Below are positions 8,241 to 16,189 of a stretch of 64,000 nucleotides of DNA, one piece after another. Source of the stretch: Pseudomonas fluorescens (GTDB lineage Bacteria; Pseudomonadota; Gammaproteobacteria; Pseudomonadales; Pseudomonadaceae); the NCBI RefSeq assembly GCF_004683905.1, contig NZ_CP038438.1, forward strand, positions 4,340,001-4,404,000, in the 5' to 3' direction. How positions within the stretch are numbered: the stretch's first letter is position 1; every line of letters begins with the position of its first letter. Both the position numbers and the translations under genes were made by a program. The notes under the pieces are model-generated. The model worked only from the letters and a program-made list of their open reading frames with translations, had not been told where the DNA came from and made no database searches.

Positions 8241-9062
8241 CTACTGTTTTGGGGCACTGACAGGTGGCTGCGGCTGTTGCTGCTGAGCCTTCCAGCGCTC
8301 GATGTTGCGTTGCAGCGCGGCTTCGGTCAGTCCGGACGCGGGCAATTCTGTCATCTTTTTAGCGAGCTGTCCGCGCAACCACGGATCGTTGCAGGCCGAG
8401 TTGTGCGAAACCGCGAGGAACAGTCCCGGTCGGTCGATCGGTTGCTCGAACGCCAGCAGATCATTAGCCATGCCCAATGCCTGCGCGGCGGCCATGCCCG
8501 AGTAGCGACCGGCGAGTACATATTCCACCTCACCCAGCAGAAGTTTCTGAAAGGCCTGGGTGATGTTTGCCGTCCGGGTCAGGGTCAGATTCTGCTCGGC
8601 AAAAGTGCCGAATGCCTGGGTCATTCGAGACTTTTCCGACAGCCCGCCGGTGTGCCCGTGCAGGTCCCTGGCTTCGCTGTAGACCAGCGTCGAGCCTTTG
8701 CGCGTCCACACCAGATAGTCGTTTTCCAGCAACGGCGGATAGATGTAGTCGAGGTTTTCCAGCTCGTTGAACATCAGAGGCGTGTCGGCCAGCATGTCCA
8801 TGCGCCCGCTGCGTACTTCATCAAGGGCCTGCGCGCGTTTGCCGGCGTAGAGCAGCTCGACCTTGATCCCCAGATCCTTGGCCACTTGCTGCAACAGGTC
8901 GGCACTGGCACCGATCAAGTGCTTGGGATTCTGCGGGTCCTGCCACAGGTACGGCGGCGCATCCGGGCTGCCGGTGACGACAAGGCGCTCGCATTTGCCG
9001 GCGGCCGCAGCCATCCCCGGTAACAGGATCAATCCCAATAACAACCCGCGGCGCAGATCCAT
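8241..9062 (-). CDS. Periplasmic solute-binding protein (SBP family 3 type)
   Basis: 273 aa with a signal peptide (residues 1-20). The body has the bacterial extracellular solute-binding family 3 pattern (VVTGSPDAPPYLW, LIGASADLLQQVAKDLGIKVEL, RSGRMDMLADTPLM) and a Gln/Pro-rich tail. No permease or ATPase is adjacent; the operon partners are DUF4398 and OmpA lipoproteins, so it may act in envelope sensing rather than uptake. That role is inference. First gene of the three-gene operon. Confidence 0.82.
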   Translation of the reverse strand: MDLRRGLLLGLILLPGMAAAAGKCERLVVTGSPDAPPYLWQDPQNPKHLIGASADLLQQVAKDLGIKVELLYAGKRAQALDEVRSGRMDMLADTPLMFNELENLDYIYPPLLENDYLVWTRKGSTLVYSEARDLHGHTGGLSEKSRMTQAFGTFAEQNLTLTRTANITQAFQKLLLGEVEYVLAGRYSGMAAAQALGMANDLLAFEQPIDRPGLFLAVSHNSACNDPWLRGQLAKKMTELPASGLTEAALQRNIERWKAQQQQPQPPVSAPKQ

Positions 9063-9091
9063 GGCAAAACACTCCCACGCAAATTCGAGAC

Positions 9092-9124
9092 AAAAAAAAG
9101 CCCGACCATAAGGCCGGGCTCTTT
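9092..9124 (-). terminator. Intrinsic terminator of etfBA
   Basis: AGCCCGGCC/(G)GTCGGGCT stem with T8 on the minus strand, about 20 bases past the etfA stop codon. It separates etfBA from the solute-binding operon. Confidence 0.85.
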
Positions 9125-9142
9125 ATAAGTGAAGCTGCCGGA

Positions 9143-10072
9143 TTAGACCAGCTTCTCCAGCTCAGGTACCGCTTCGAACAGATCCGCCACCAGACCGTAA
9201 TCGGCCACCTGGAAGATCGGCGCTTCTTCGTCCTTGTTGATCGCAACGATCACTTTGGAGTCTTTCATGCCGGCCAAGTGCTGGATCGCGCCGGAGATAC
9301 CGACGGCGATGTACAGCTGTGGCGCAACGATCTTGCCGGTCTGACCGACCTGCATGTCGTTCGGGACGAAACCTGCGTCGACTGCGGCGCGCGAAGCACC
9401 GACGGCGGCGCCCAGCTTGTCGGCCAGAGCGTACAGGTGTTTGAAGTTGTCACCGTTCTGCATGCCGCGGCCGCCGGAAACGACGATCTTGGCAGCGGTC
9501 AGCTCTGGACGATCGGACTTGGCCAGTTCTTCGCTGACGAAGCTGGAAGTGCCGGCGTCGTGCGCAGCAGCAACCGCTTCAACAGCCGCCGAACCACCTT
9601 CAGCGGCAACCGGGTCGAAACCGGTGGCACGCACGGTGATCACTTTGATCGCAGCGGTCGATTGCACGGTAGCGATAGCGTTACCGGCGTAGATCGGACG
9701 CTTGAAAGTATCGGCGCTTTCTACCGAGATGATCTCGGAGATCTGGTCAACGTCCAGCGCAGCAGCAACGCGCGGCAGGATGTTTTTGCCGTTGGACGTG
9801 GCGGCAGCCAGGATGTGGCTGTAGCCCTTACCCAGCTCTGCAACCAGCGGCGCAACGTTTTCCGGCAACTGATGCGCGTAAGCGGCATTGTCAGCGTTCA
9901 GGACTTTGCTTACGCCAGCGATTTTCGCAGCGGCTTCAGCCACAGCGCCAGCGCCCTGGCCTGCAACCAGCACGTGAATGTCGCCGCCGATTTTGGCAGC
10001 AGCAGCCACGGTGTTCAGAGTGGCCGGGGCCAGCACTTTGTTGTCGTGTTCAGCAATAACCAAGATAGTCAT
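9143..10072 (-). CDS. etfA: Electron transfer flavoprotein alpha subunit
   Basis: 309 aa, starting MTILVIAEHDNKVLAPATLN. The C-terminal FAD-binding region is present (VSGGRGMQNGDNFKHLYALA, GASRAAVDAGFVPNDMQVGQTGK, PQLYIAVGISGAIQHLAGM). With EtfB it forms the soluble FAD/AMP heterodimer that takes electrons from acyl-CoA and other dehydrogenases and passes them to ETF-ubiquinone oxidoreductase, encoded divergently at 11348. It starts directly after the etfB stop, so etfBA is one operon. Confidence 0.97.
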   Translation of the reverse strand: MTILVIAEHDNKVLAPATLNTVAAAAKIGGDIHVLVAGQGAGAVAEAAAKIAGVSKVLNADNAAYAHQLPENVAPLVAELGKGYSHILAAATSNGKNILPRVAAALDVDQISEIISVESADTFKRPIYAGNAIATVQSTAAIKVITVRATGFDPVAAEGGSAAVEAVAAAHDAGTSSFVSEELAKSDRPELTAAKIVVSGGRGMQNGDNFKHLYALADKLGAAVGASRAAVDAGFVPNDMQVGQTGKIVAPQLYIAVGISGAIQHLAGMKDSKVIVAINKDEEAPIFQVADYGLVADLFEAVPELEKLV

Positions 10073-10822
10073 TTAGATTACCTTCGCTTCGTTTTTCAGT
10101 TTCTCGACCAGTTCAGCCACCGACTTGACCTTGATGCCCGCGCTGCGTGCAGCCGGCGCTTCGACTTTCAGGGTCTTGTTGGTGGAGGCGGTGGAAACGC
10201 CCAAAGCGTCCGGAGTCAGCACTTCGAGAGGCTTCTTCTTGGCTTTCATGATGTTTGGCAGAGACGCGTAGCGCGGCTCGTTCAAACGCAGGTCGGTGGT
10301 GACGATCGCTGGCAGTTTCAGCGAAACGGTCTGCGCGCCGCCGTCGATTTCGCGGGTCACGGCAACGCTGTCGCCAGAGACTTCGACTTTCGAGGCGAAA
10401 GTGCCCTGACCGTAGCCGCTCAGTGCAGCGAGCATCTGGCCGGTCTGGTTGTTGTCGCTGTCGATCGCCTGTTTGCCCAGGATCACCAGCTGAGGCTGTT
10501 CCTTGTCGACCACAGCCTTGAGCAGCTTGGCCACGGCCAGCGAAGTCAGGTCTTCAGCGGATTCGACGAGGATGGCGCGGTCGGCACCCAGAGCCAGTGC
10601 GGTACGCAGCTGTTCCTGAGCGGTGGTCGGGCCGATGGAGACGACGACGATCTCAGTCGCAACACCTTTCTCTTTCAGGCGTACGGCTTCTTCCACTGCG
10701 ATTTCGCAGAACGGGTTCATCGACATCTTGACGTTGGCGAGGTCTACGCCGGAATTGTCCGCCTTGACGCGGACCTTGACGTTGTAATCCACAACGCGTT
10801 TGACAGCTACAAGAACCTTCAT
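10073..10822 (-). CDS. etfB: Electron transfer flavoprotein beta subunit
   Basis: 249 aa, MKVLVAVKRVVDYNVKVRVK at the N-terminus. It has the AMP-binding and recognition-loop pattern of EtfB (DLANVKMSMNPFCEIAVEEA, ALALGADRAILVE, GKQAIDSDNNQTGQMLAALSG, EIDGGAQTVSLKLPAIVTTDLRLNEPRY is the signature region, residues about 165-190). First gene of the etfBA operon; its stop codon abuts the etfA start. Its control region is shared with the divergent ETF-QO gene across a 525-base gap. Confidence 0.97.
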   Translation of the reverse strand: MKVLVAVKRVVDYNVKVRVKADNSGVDLANVKMSMNPFCEIAVEEAVRLKEKGVATEIVVVSIGPTTAQEQLRTALALGADRAILVESAEDLTSLAVAKLLKAVVDKEQPQLVILGKQAIDSDNNQTGQMLAALSGYGQGTFASKVEVSGDSVAVTREIDGGAQTVSLKLPAIVTTDLRLNEPRYASLPNIMKAKKKPLEVLTPDALGVSTASTNKTLKVEAPAARSAGIKVKSVAELVEKLKNEAKVI

Positions 10823-10897
10823 GGATTCCTCGTTACTCTCCGGTGAAAAGAAAGTCGCCTAGGCGAACCTGGCGGATGATGCTCATCGGGCACAAGG

Positions 10898-11040
10898 GCA
10901 CCTCTAAAAACGCCGGCTGGGGGCGATGACCGTTCGTCAGTGGTGACCAACAAGTCATTGAATCGCACGGTGTGTAAACTGCGCGCCGGACTTGCGCTGC
11001 GCATCACCTTGTACTGCCTGTGCCCTGTCTTTAGAGGTGC
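10898..11040. repeat. Spaced inverted repeat GCACCTCTAAA upstream of etfB
   Basis: GCACCTCTAAA at 10898-10908 recurs inverted as TTTAGAGGTGC at 11030-11040, perfect over 11 bases, with 121 bases between. The match extends to 13 of 14 on the flanks. It may be a pair of operator half-sites bracketing the etfB promoter region. No known regulator is assigned. Confidence 0.45.
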
Positions 11041-11174
11041 TCTTGAAACCGCCAGTCTGCCTACGGCGAGCGCAAAACCGCCCGTATCTTGACCGGAACG
11101 CCTATTCCGGTCAATACGGCAAAATGGCCGTTCATAAGCCGCGCTTCTTTGATTTCTCTGGGCTGGAGCCGATT

Positions 11175-11188
11175 CAAACAAACGTTTG
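11175..11188. promoter_or_regulatory. PsrA-type operator (CAAAC-N4-GTTTG)
   Basis: CAAACAAACGTTTG fits the PsrA consensus G/CAAAC-N2-4-GTTTG/C described in Pseudomonas, and its core ACAAACGTTTGT (11178-11189) is also a perfect 12-base palindrome. It ends 2 bases before the -35 of the ETF-QO promoter, where a TetR repressor would block RNA polymerase. PsrA responds to long-chain acyl-CoA and is known to control beta-oxidation and ETF genes in P. aeruginosa, so the site makes functional sense. psrA itself is not in this window. Confidence 0.75.
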
Positions 11189-11190
11189 TA

Positions 11191-11219
11191 TTGGACGCTC
11201 GGAGTGGTGTAGATATAAT
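11191..11219 (+). promoter_or_regulatory. Sigma-70 promoter of ETF-QO
   Basis: TTGGAC (11191-11196), a 17-base spacer, and a perfect TATAAT (11214-11219). Transcription should start near 11226 and give a leader of about 120 bases before the GTG start at 11348. Confidence 0.8.
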
Positions 11220-11257
11220 GCGCCGCCTAGAGAGAAAGGTGGTTTGCCCATTATTAC

Positions 11258-11277
11258 CCTTGACGTTAACGTAAAGG
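11258..11277. promoter_or_regulatory. MerR-type palindrome in the ETF-QO leader
   Basis: CCTTGACGTTAACGTAAAGG is a 20-base palindrome with one mismatched pair. It resembles operators of MerR-family regulators of acyl-CoA and branched-chain amino acid catabolism (LiuR type), which are known to include ETF genes in their regulons. It also begins with a -35-like TTGACG, so it may be part of a second, long-spacer activator-dependent promoter. Assignment is inference. Confidence 0.5.
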
Positions 11278-11347
11278 CAATAACGGATACGACACCGAAC
11301 CTCCAAATTAGAAAAAAAACTGTTGAGCCTTGAGTAGGAGATAGCCT

Positions 11348-13012
11348 GTGGAACGCGAATACATGGAATTCGACGTGGTCATCGTCGGTGCCGGCCCCGC
11401 TGGCCTGTCCGCCGCCTGCCGTCTGAAGCAGAAGGCCGCCGAAGCCGGTAAGGAAATCAGCGTCTGCGTGGTCGAAAAAGGCTCCGAAGTCGGCGCACAC
11501 ATCCTTTCCGGTGCCGTGTTCGAACCACGCGCTCTGAACGAACTGTTCCCGGACTGGAAAGAACTCGGCGCCCCGCTGAACACGCCGGTCACCCGCGATG
11601 ACATTTTCGTGCTGAAAAACGCCGAAAGCGCGCAGAAAATTCCTGACTTCTTTGTGCCCAAGACCATGCACAACGAAGGCAACTACATTATTTCCCTCGG
11701 CAACCTGTGCCGCTGGCTGGCCCAGCAGGCCGAGAACCTCGGCGTGGAAATCTACCCGGGCTTCGCCGCTCAGGAAGCGCTGATCGACGAAAACGGCATC
11801 GTGCGCGGGATCATCACCGGTGATCTGGGCGTCGACCGCGAAGGCAACCCGAAAGAAGGCCTGTACACCCCGGGCATGGAACTGCGTGGCAAGTACACGC
11901 TGTTCGCCGAGGGCTGCCGTGGCCACATCGGCAAGCAACTGATCAAGCGTTACAACCTCGACAGCGATGCCGACGCCCAGCACTACGGCATCGGCCTGAA
12001 GGAAATCTGGGAAATCGACCCGGCCAAACACCAGCCAGGTCTGGTGGTGCACACCGCCGGTTGGCCGCTGGACATCATGGGCACCGAAAACACCGGCGGC
12101 TCGTTCCTCTATCACCTGGAAAACAACCAGGTAGTGGTCGGTCTGATCGTTGATCTGTCTTACAGCAACACTTACCTGTCGCCGTTCGACGAGTTCCAGC
12201 GCCTCAAGCATCACCCGGTGCTGGCCCAGTACCTGGAAGGCGGCAAGCGCGTCAGCTACGGCGCCCGTGCGATCTGCAAAGGTGGCCTGAACTCGCTGCC
12301 GAAAATGGTCTTCAAGGGCGGCGCGCTGATCGGCTGCGACCTCGGCACCCTGAACTTCGCCAAGATCAAGGGCAGCCACACCGCGATGAAGTCCGGCATG
12401 CTCGCCGCTGAGTCGGTGGCCGACGCGCTGTTCGCCGAGAAGGATGGCACTGAAGAGCTGACCTCCTACGTCGACGCGTTCAAGAAGAGCTGGCTCTACG
12501 ATGAATTGTTCGCCAGCCGCAACTTCGGCCCGGCGATCCACAAGTTCGGCGCGATCGTCGGCGGTGGTTTCAACTGGCTGGACCAGAACATCTTCGGCGG
12601 CAAACTGCCGTTCACCCTGCACGACACCAAGCCGGACTACGCTTGCCTGAAACTGGCGGCCGACTGCAAGAAGATCGACTATCCGAAGCCGGACGGCAAA
12701 CTCAGCTTCGACAAACTGAGCTCGGTGTTCATCTCCGGTACCAACCACGAAGAAGAACAGCCGTGCCACCTGAAGCTGACCGACCCGAGCATCCCGATCA
12801 GCAAGAACCTGCCGCTGTACGACGAACCGGCGCAGCGCTACTGCCCGGCCGGCGTCTACGAAGTGATCACCAAGGAAGACGGCGAAAAACGCTTCCAGAT
12901 CAACGCCCAGAACTGCGTGCACTGCAAGACCTGTGACATCAAGGACCCTTCGCAGAACATCACCTGGGTCACGCCGGAAGGCGCTGGCGGCCCGACTTAC
13001 CCGAACATGTAA
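11348..13012 (+). CDS. Electron transfer flavoprotein-ubiquinone oxidoreductase
   Basis: 554 aa. N-terminal FAD-binding motif VIVGAGPAGLSAACRL (about residues 10-25), central ubiquinone/membrane region, and a C-terminal 4Fe-4S ferredoxin-like segment with the cysteines CPAGVYEV and CVHCKTCDIKDP. It passes electrons from reduced ETF to the quinone pool at the membrane. The GTG at 11348 lies 8 bases after GAGTAGGAGATAG; an ATG five codons later is the alternative. It is divergent from etfBA, so all three parts of the ETF branch are encoded together. Confidence 0.97.
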   Translation: MEREYMEFDVVIVGAGPAGLSAACRLKQKAAEAGKEISVCVVEKGSEVGAHILSGAVFEPRALNELFPDWKELGAPLNTPVTRDDIFVLKNAESAQKIPDFFVPKTMHNEGNYIISLGNLCRWLAQQAENLGVEIYPGFAAQEALIDENGIVRGIITGDLGVDREGNPKEGLYTPGMELRGKYTLFAEGCRGHIGKQLIKRYNLDSDADAQHYGIGLKEIWEIDPAKHQPGLVVHTAGWPLDIMGTENTGGSFLYHLENNQVVVGLIVDLSYSNTYLSPFDEFQRLKHHPVLAQYLEGGKRVSYGARAICKGGLNSLPKMVFKGGALIGCDLGTLNFAKIKGSHTAMKSGMLAAESVADALFAEKDGTEELTSYVDAFKKSWLYDELFASRNFGPAIHKFGAIVGGGFNWLDQNIFGGKLPFTLHDTKPDYACLKLAADCKKIDYPKPDGKLSFDKLSSVFISGTNHEEEQPCHLKLTDPSIPISKNLPLYDEPAQRYCPAGVYEVITKEDGEKRFQINAQNCVHCKTCDIKDPSQNITWVTPEGAGGPTYPNM

Positions 13013-13031
13013 GCCGTATCGCTGAACAACG

Positions 13032-13056
13032 AGGCTCCCGAAATGGGGGCCTTTTT
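13032..13056 (+). terminator. Intrinsic terminator of ETF-QO
   Basis: Stem AGGCTCCC/GGGGGCCT with a GAAAT loop followed by five T, 20 bases past the stop codon. Confidence 0.8.
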
Positions 13057-13089
13057 GTTGCCCAGTTTTTTTCCACAGCGCATGACTCA

Positions 13090-13179
13090 TGTGGGAGCGG
13101 GCTTGCTCGCGAAGGCTGCGTGTCAGGCAACCTATCCGTCAACTGACACACCGCATTCGCGAGCAAGCCCGCTCCCACA
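13090..13179. repeat. REP pair (GTGGGAGCGGGCTTGCTCGCGAA)
   Basis: Two inverted copies of the Pseudomonas REP unit at the ends of the interval, with a non-REP middle. They lie between the convergent ETF-QO and AraC genes. Confidence 0.9.
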
Positions 13180-13195
13180 GGGAATCATCGTCGAA

Positions 13196-14086
13196 TCAGG
13201 CTACGCGTTCGTCGCCAGGGCTACGCTCGAAGTAGCGCTTGTACTCGCGACTGAACTGCGACGTACTCTGATAGCCCACCCGATGCGCCACCTGCGCCAC
13301 GCCCAGCCCTTCGGCGACCAGCAAGGTCTGCGCCTTTAGCAGGCGTAAACGCTTCAGATACTGCACCGGCGACAACAGCGTGCTGCGCTTGAAGTGCTCG
13401 TGGAAGGACGACACGCTCATGTTCGCGCAACTGGCCAGAGTCTCGACGTTCAGCGGCTCGGTGTAATGCGCATGCAGATGACTGATTGACGCCGCCACCC
13501 GGGCGAACTGTCCCTGCTGTTCGACCAGCGCGCGCAACACATCGGCCTGTGGCCCGCGCAGCGCGGTGAACAGCAATTCACGCACCCGCGCCGGCCCGAG
13601 AATCTGCCGCTCCAGCGGATCGTGCAGGCAGCGTAACAAGCGTTCGACGCAGCCACGCATGTCATCGTCGAGCACCACCGAGGTCATCGACTCCGGCGTT
13701 TGCGCCGGGATATGCCGCCCGGGCGCCAGCCCCATGGCCAGCACCAGCTCGCCGAGCAGCACCCGGTCGATGGCCACCGACACCCCCAGCAACGGCGCAT
13801 CCGGCAAGGCAAAGGTTTCGCACTCGAACGGCACCGGCAGCGCCTGAATCAGGTAATGCCCGGCGCCATATTCCATGGTGCGCGGGCCGAGGAACGCCAG
13901 TTTGCTGCCCTGGGCGATGATCATCAGGCTCGGCTCATAAATGTGCGGGCCACGCGCCACGTCGCAACTGGCGCGCAACACCTGCACGCCGGGCAGCCCG
14001 GTCTGGCTGTAACCATCGCAAAGCGCCAGCGGCTCGATCAGCGAAACCAGCGTGGCATTGGCATCAAGGTGACGGGTCAACTGCAT
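13196..14086 (-). CDS. AraC-family transcriptional regulator (AraC_N cupin type)
   Basis: 296 aa. N-terminal AraC_N sensor domain (GPHIYEPSLMIIAQGSKLAFLG) and a C-terminal double HTH (VETLASCANMSVSSFHEHFKR, GLGVAQVAHRVGYQSTSQFSREYKRYF). The start MQLTRHLDANATL is chosen because it matches the usual family N-terminus; an upstream ATG at 14122 adds 12 residues, and neither start has a good ribosome site. It is divergent from the zinc alcohol dehydrogenase at 14277, the common layout for this regulator family, so that gene is its likely target. Confidence 0.87.
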   Translation of the reverse strand: MQLTRHLDANATLVSLIEPLALCDGYSQTGLPGVQVLRASCDVARGPHIYEPSLMIIAQGSKLAFLGPRTMEYGAGHYLIQALPVPFECETFALPDAPLLGVSVAIDRVLLGELVLAMGLAPGRHIPAQTPESMTSVVLDDDMRGCVERLLRCLHDPLERQILGPARVRELLFTALRGPQADVLRALVEQQGQFARVAASISHLHAHYTEPLNVETLASCANMSVSSFHEHFKRSTLLSPVQYLKRLRLLKAQTLLVAEGLGVAQVAHRVGYQSTSQFSREYKRYFERSPGDERVA

Positions 14087-14276
14087 CGGAGGGGTCTTCA
14101 AAAAAGTCACGGAAAAAGGCATGCAAGCATCATCGCAGATCCTTTTGCCAATGCGCTTGCCCAGACCTGCATGCCGGAGGATTAGGCATGAGACCCGGAG
14201 GAATCGTCATGGCCGCAGCGGCAGACGGCGCCCAAAATGCGCCACCTCACCTGTCACTGCTTCTGCGAGGTTTCTC

Positions 14277-15329
14277 ATGTACACCGCTATCGGTTATGCC
14301 GCCCAATCGGCCACCACTCCCCTCGCCCCGATGAAATTCGAACGCCGCAGCCCACGCGCTGACGACGTGGCGATCGAGATCCTGTATTGCGGCGTCTGCC
14401 ACTCCGACATCCACCAGGCGCGCAACGAATGGGGCATCGCGGTTTATCCGTTGATGCCCGGCCACGAGATCGTCGGCAAAGTCACCGCCGTTGGTGCGAA
14501 CGTCACTCAACATAAAGTCGGCGATCTGGTCGGTGTCGGCTGCATGGTCGACTCCTGCCGCACCTGCGCTGCCTGCCAGCAGAACCTCGAGCAATACTGC
14601 CTCGAAGGCCCGACCATGACCTACGCCACCCCGGACCGGGTCGATGGCAGCAACACCATGGGCGGCTATTCGGACAGCATCGTGGTCAGCGAGCACTTCG
14701 TCGTGCGCATCCCGGAGAAACTCGACCTGGCCAGCGCCGCGCCGATCCTCTGCGCCGGCATCACCACCTATTCGCCGCTCAAGCACTACGGGGTCAAGGC
14801 CGGCGACAAGGTCGGAATTCTCGGCATGGGCGGCCTCGGCCACATGGGCATCAAGTTCGCCAAGGCGATGGGCGCGGAAGTCACGCTGTTCACCCGTTCG
14901 GCGAGCAAGGCCGAGGAAGGTCGTCGTCAGGGCGCCGATCATGTGATCGTCTCCACCGATGCCGAGCAGATGGCCGCCGCCGCAGGCCGTTTCGATTTCC
15001 TGCTGGACACCATTCCGGTGCAGCATGATCTCAACCCGTACCTGCAAACCCTGCGTTTTGATGGCGTGCACATTCTGGTCGGCCTGATCGAACCGATCGA
15101 TCCGCCCGTGCACGCCGCCAACCTGGTGCTGGGGCGCCGCGTACTGGCCGGTTCGTTGATCGGCGGCATCGCTGAAACCCAGGAAGTGCTGGATTTCTGC
15201 GCCGAGCACGACATCACCTGCGACATTGAAATGCTCGACATCCGCCAGATCAACGAGGCTTACGCGCGGATGATCGCCGGTGACGTGAAGTACCGCTTCG
15301 TGATCGACATGGCGACGCTGAAGCTTTAA
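14277..15329 (+). CDS. Zinc-dependent NAD(P) alcohol/aldehyde dehydrogenase (YahK-like)
   Basis: 350 aa. Catalytic zinc ligands in CGVCHSDIHQARNEWG and GHEIVG; structural zinc cysteines in CRTCAACQQNLEQYC; Rossmann motif GILGMGGLGHMGIKFAKAMG. This is the cinnamyl-alcohol-dehydrogenase/YahK branch of medium-chain dehydrogenases, which reduce diverse aldehydes with NADPH. Start ATG 14277 is where family similarity begins. Divergent from an AraC regulator, and its stop overlaps the stop region of the convergent iclR gene by 4 bases. Confidence 0.92.
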   Translation: MYTAIGYAAQSATTPLAPMKFERRSPRADDVAIEILYCGVCHSDIHQARNEWGIAVYPLMPGHEIVGKVTAVGANVTQHKVGDLVGVGCMVDSCRTCAACQQNLEQYCLEGPTMTYATPDRVDGSNTMGGYSDSIVVSEHFVVRIPEKLDLASAAPILCAGITTYSPLKHYGVKAGDKVGILGMGGLGHMGIKFAKAMGAEVTLFTRSASKAEEGRRQGADHVIVSTDAEQMAAAAGRFDFLLDTIPVQHDLNPYLQTLRFDGVHILVGLIEPIDPPVHAANLVLGRRVLAGSLIGGIAETQEVLDFCAEHDITCDIEMLDIRQINEAYARMIAGDVKYRFVIDMATLKL

Positions 15330-16129
15330 ACCTTCAGACCGAGTTCTGCCGAGAGCCGGGCTGTGACCCCTTTGATCAGGGGAATCAGCTCGGCCATTTT
15401 TTCCAGCGGCATGTACGGCACGGTGCTGGCGATGCTGATCGCCGCCACAATGCGCTTGCTCGCATCGCGAATCGGCGCCGCCACGCAGCGGATCGACGGT
15501 TCGTTGTCTTCCAGATCGAAAGCGTAGCCGCCGGCCACGTACTCGGTCATGCGTTGTTCTAGCTGTTCCCACGATTGCTGCGGATGCTGCGGCCAGAACT
15601 GACTTTTCCCACCCGCCGGCAGGCTGATGTCGTACAGCCGCTGCCAATCCTGCGGTGCATCGTCGAGCATCAAGGCCTTGCCGATCCCGGTGCGTGCCAA
15701 CGGCATGCGATGGCCGACCCGCGAGCGCATTTCCGGGCCGTTACGCCCCGGATTCTTCAGCAGATACAAGACCTCGTCGCCCTCACGAATGCCCAGGTGC
15801 ACGGTGTCGCCGGTCAGCGCCGACAACTCGTCCAGATACGGCCCGGCCAGACTCACCAGCGGCAACTCTTCGCGCGCCTGAAACCCCAGCTCGATCAGCT
15901 TCGGCCCCAGCAGATAGCCGATTTGTGGCACCACGCGCAGGTAGCGCTCGTCGACCAGGCAACTGGCCAGACGATGGGTGGTGCTGCGCGTGGTGCCGAT
16001 CAGCCGGGCGATCTCTTTCAAATCGCGGGCGCCACTGGCCACCGCCTGCACCACACCCAGTCCGCGAAGCAGGGTCTGGGTGCCGGTGGGCGCGGCGTCC
16101 TTGGTTTTTTCCGGGGCGTCTTCCTGCAT
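15326..16129 (-). CDS. IclR-family transcriptional regulator
   Basis: 267 aa. N-terminal winged helix (LLRGLGVVQAVASGARDLKEIARLIG, TTRSTTHRLASCLVDERYL) and an IclR effector domain (GDTVHLGIREGDEVLYL, AGGYAFDLEDNEPSIRCVAAPI). Last gene of the dgo operon, 60 bases after the transporter gene, so it probably senses galactonate or a breakdown product and controls the operon. The shared operator upstream of dgoK (20563-20600) is a candidate target; the GntR protein at 36457 is the rival. Confidence 0.9.
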   Translation of the reverse strand: MQEDAPEKTKDAAPTGTQTLLRGLGVVQAVASGARDLKEIARLIGTTRSTTHRLASCLVDERYLRVVPQIGYLLGPKLIELGFQAREELPLVSLAGPYLDELSALTGDTVHLGIREGDEVLYLLKNPGRNGPEMRSRVGHRMPLARTGIGKALMLDDAPQDWQRLYDISLPAGGKSQFWPQHPQQSWEQLEQRMTEYVAGGYAFDLEDNEPSIRCVAAPIRDASKRIVAAISIASTVPYMPLEKMAELIPLIKGVTARLSAELGLKV

Positions 16130-16189
16130 ATCCAGCCTTTACCGTTGAGCGAGGGAACGGGCGGCATTATGGTCGCCCGACGCAGACGA

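Noticed and set aside
9278..10846. A 522-codon plus-strand frame across etfA and etfB.
   Set aside because: It spans two well-defined genes on the other strand and codes for no recognisable protein.
13090..13179. Repeated GTGGGAGCGGGCTTGCTCGCG copies as a CRISPR array or transposon ends.
   Set aside because: The copies are paired and inverted, one pair per intergenic gap, with no spacers, no cas genes and no transposase; they are REP elements.
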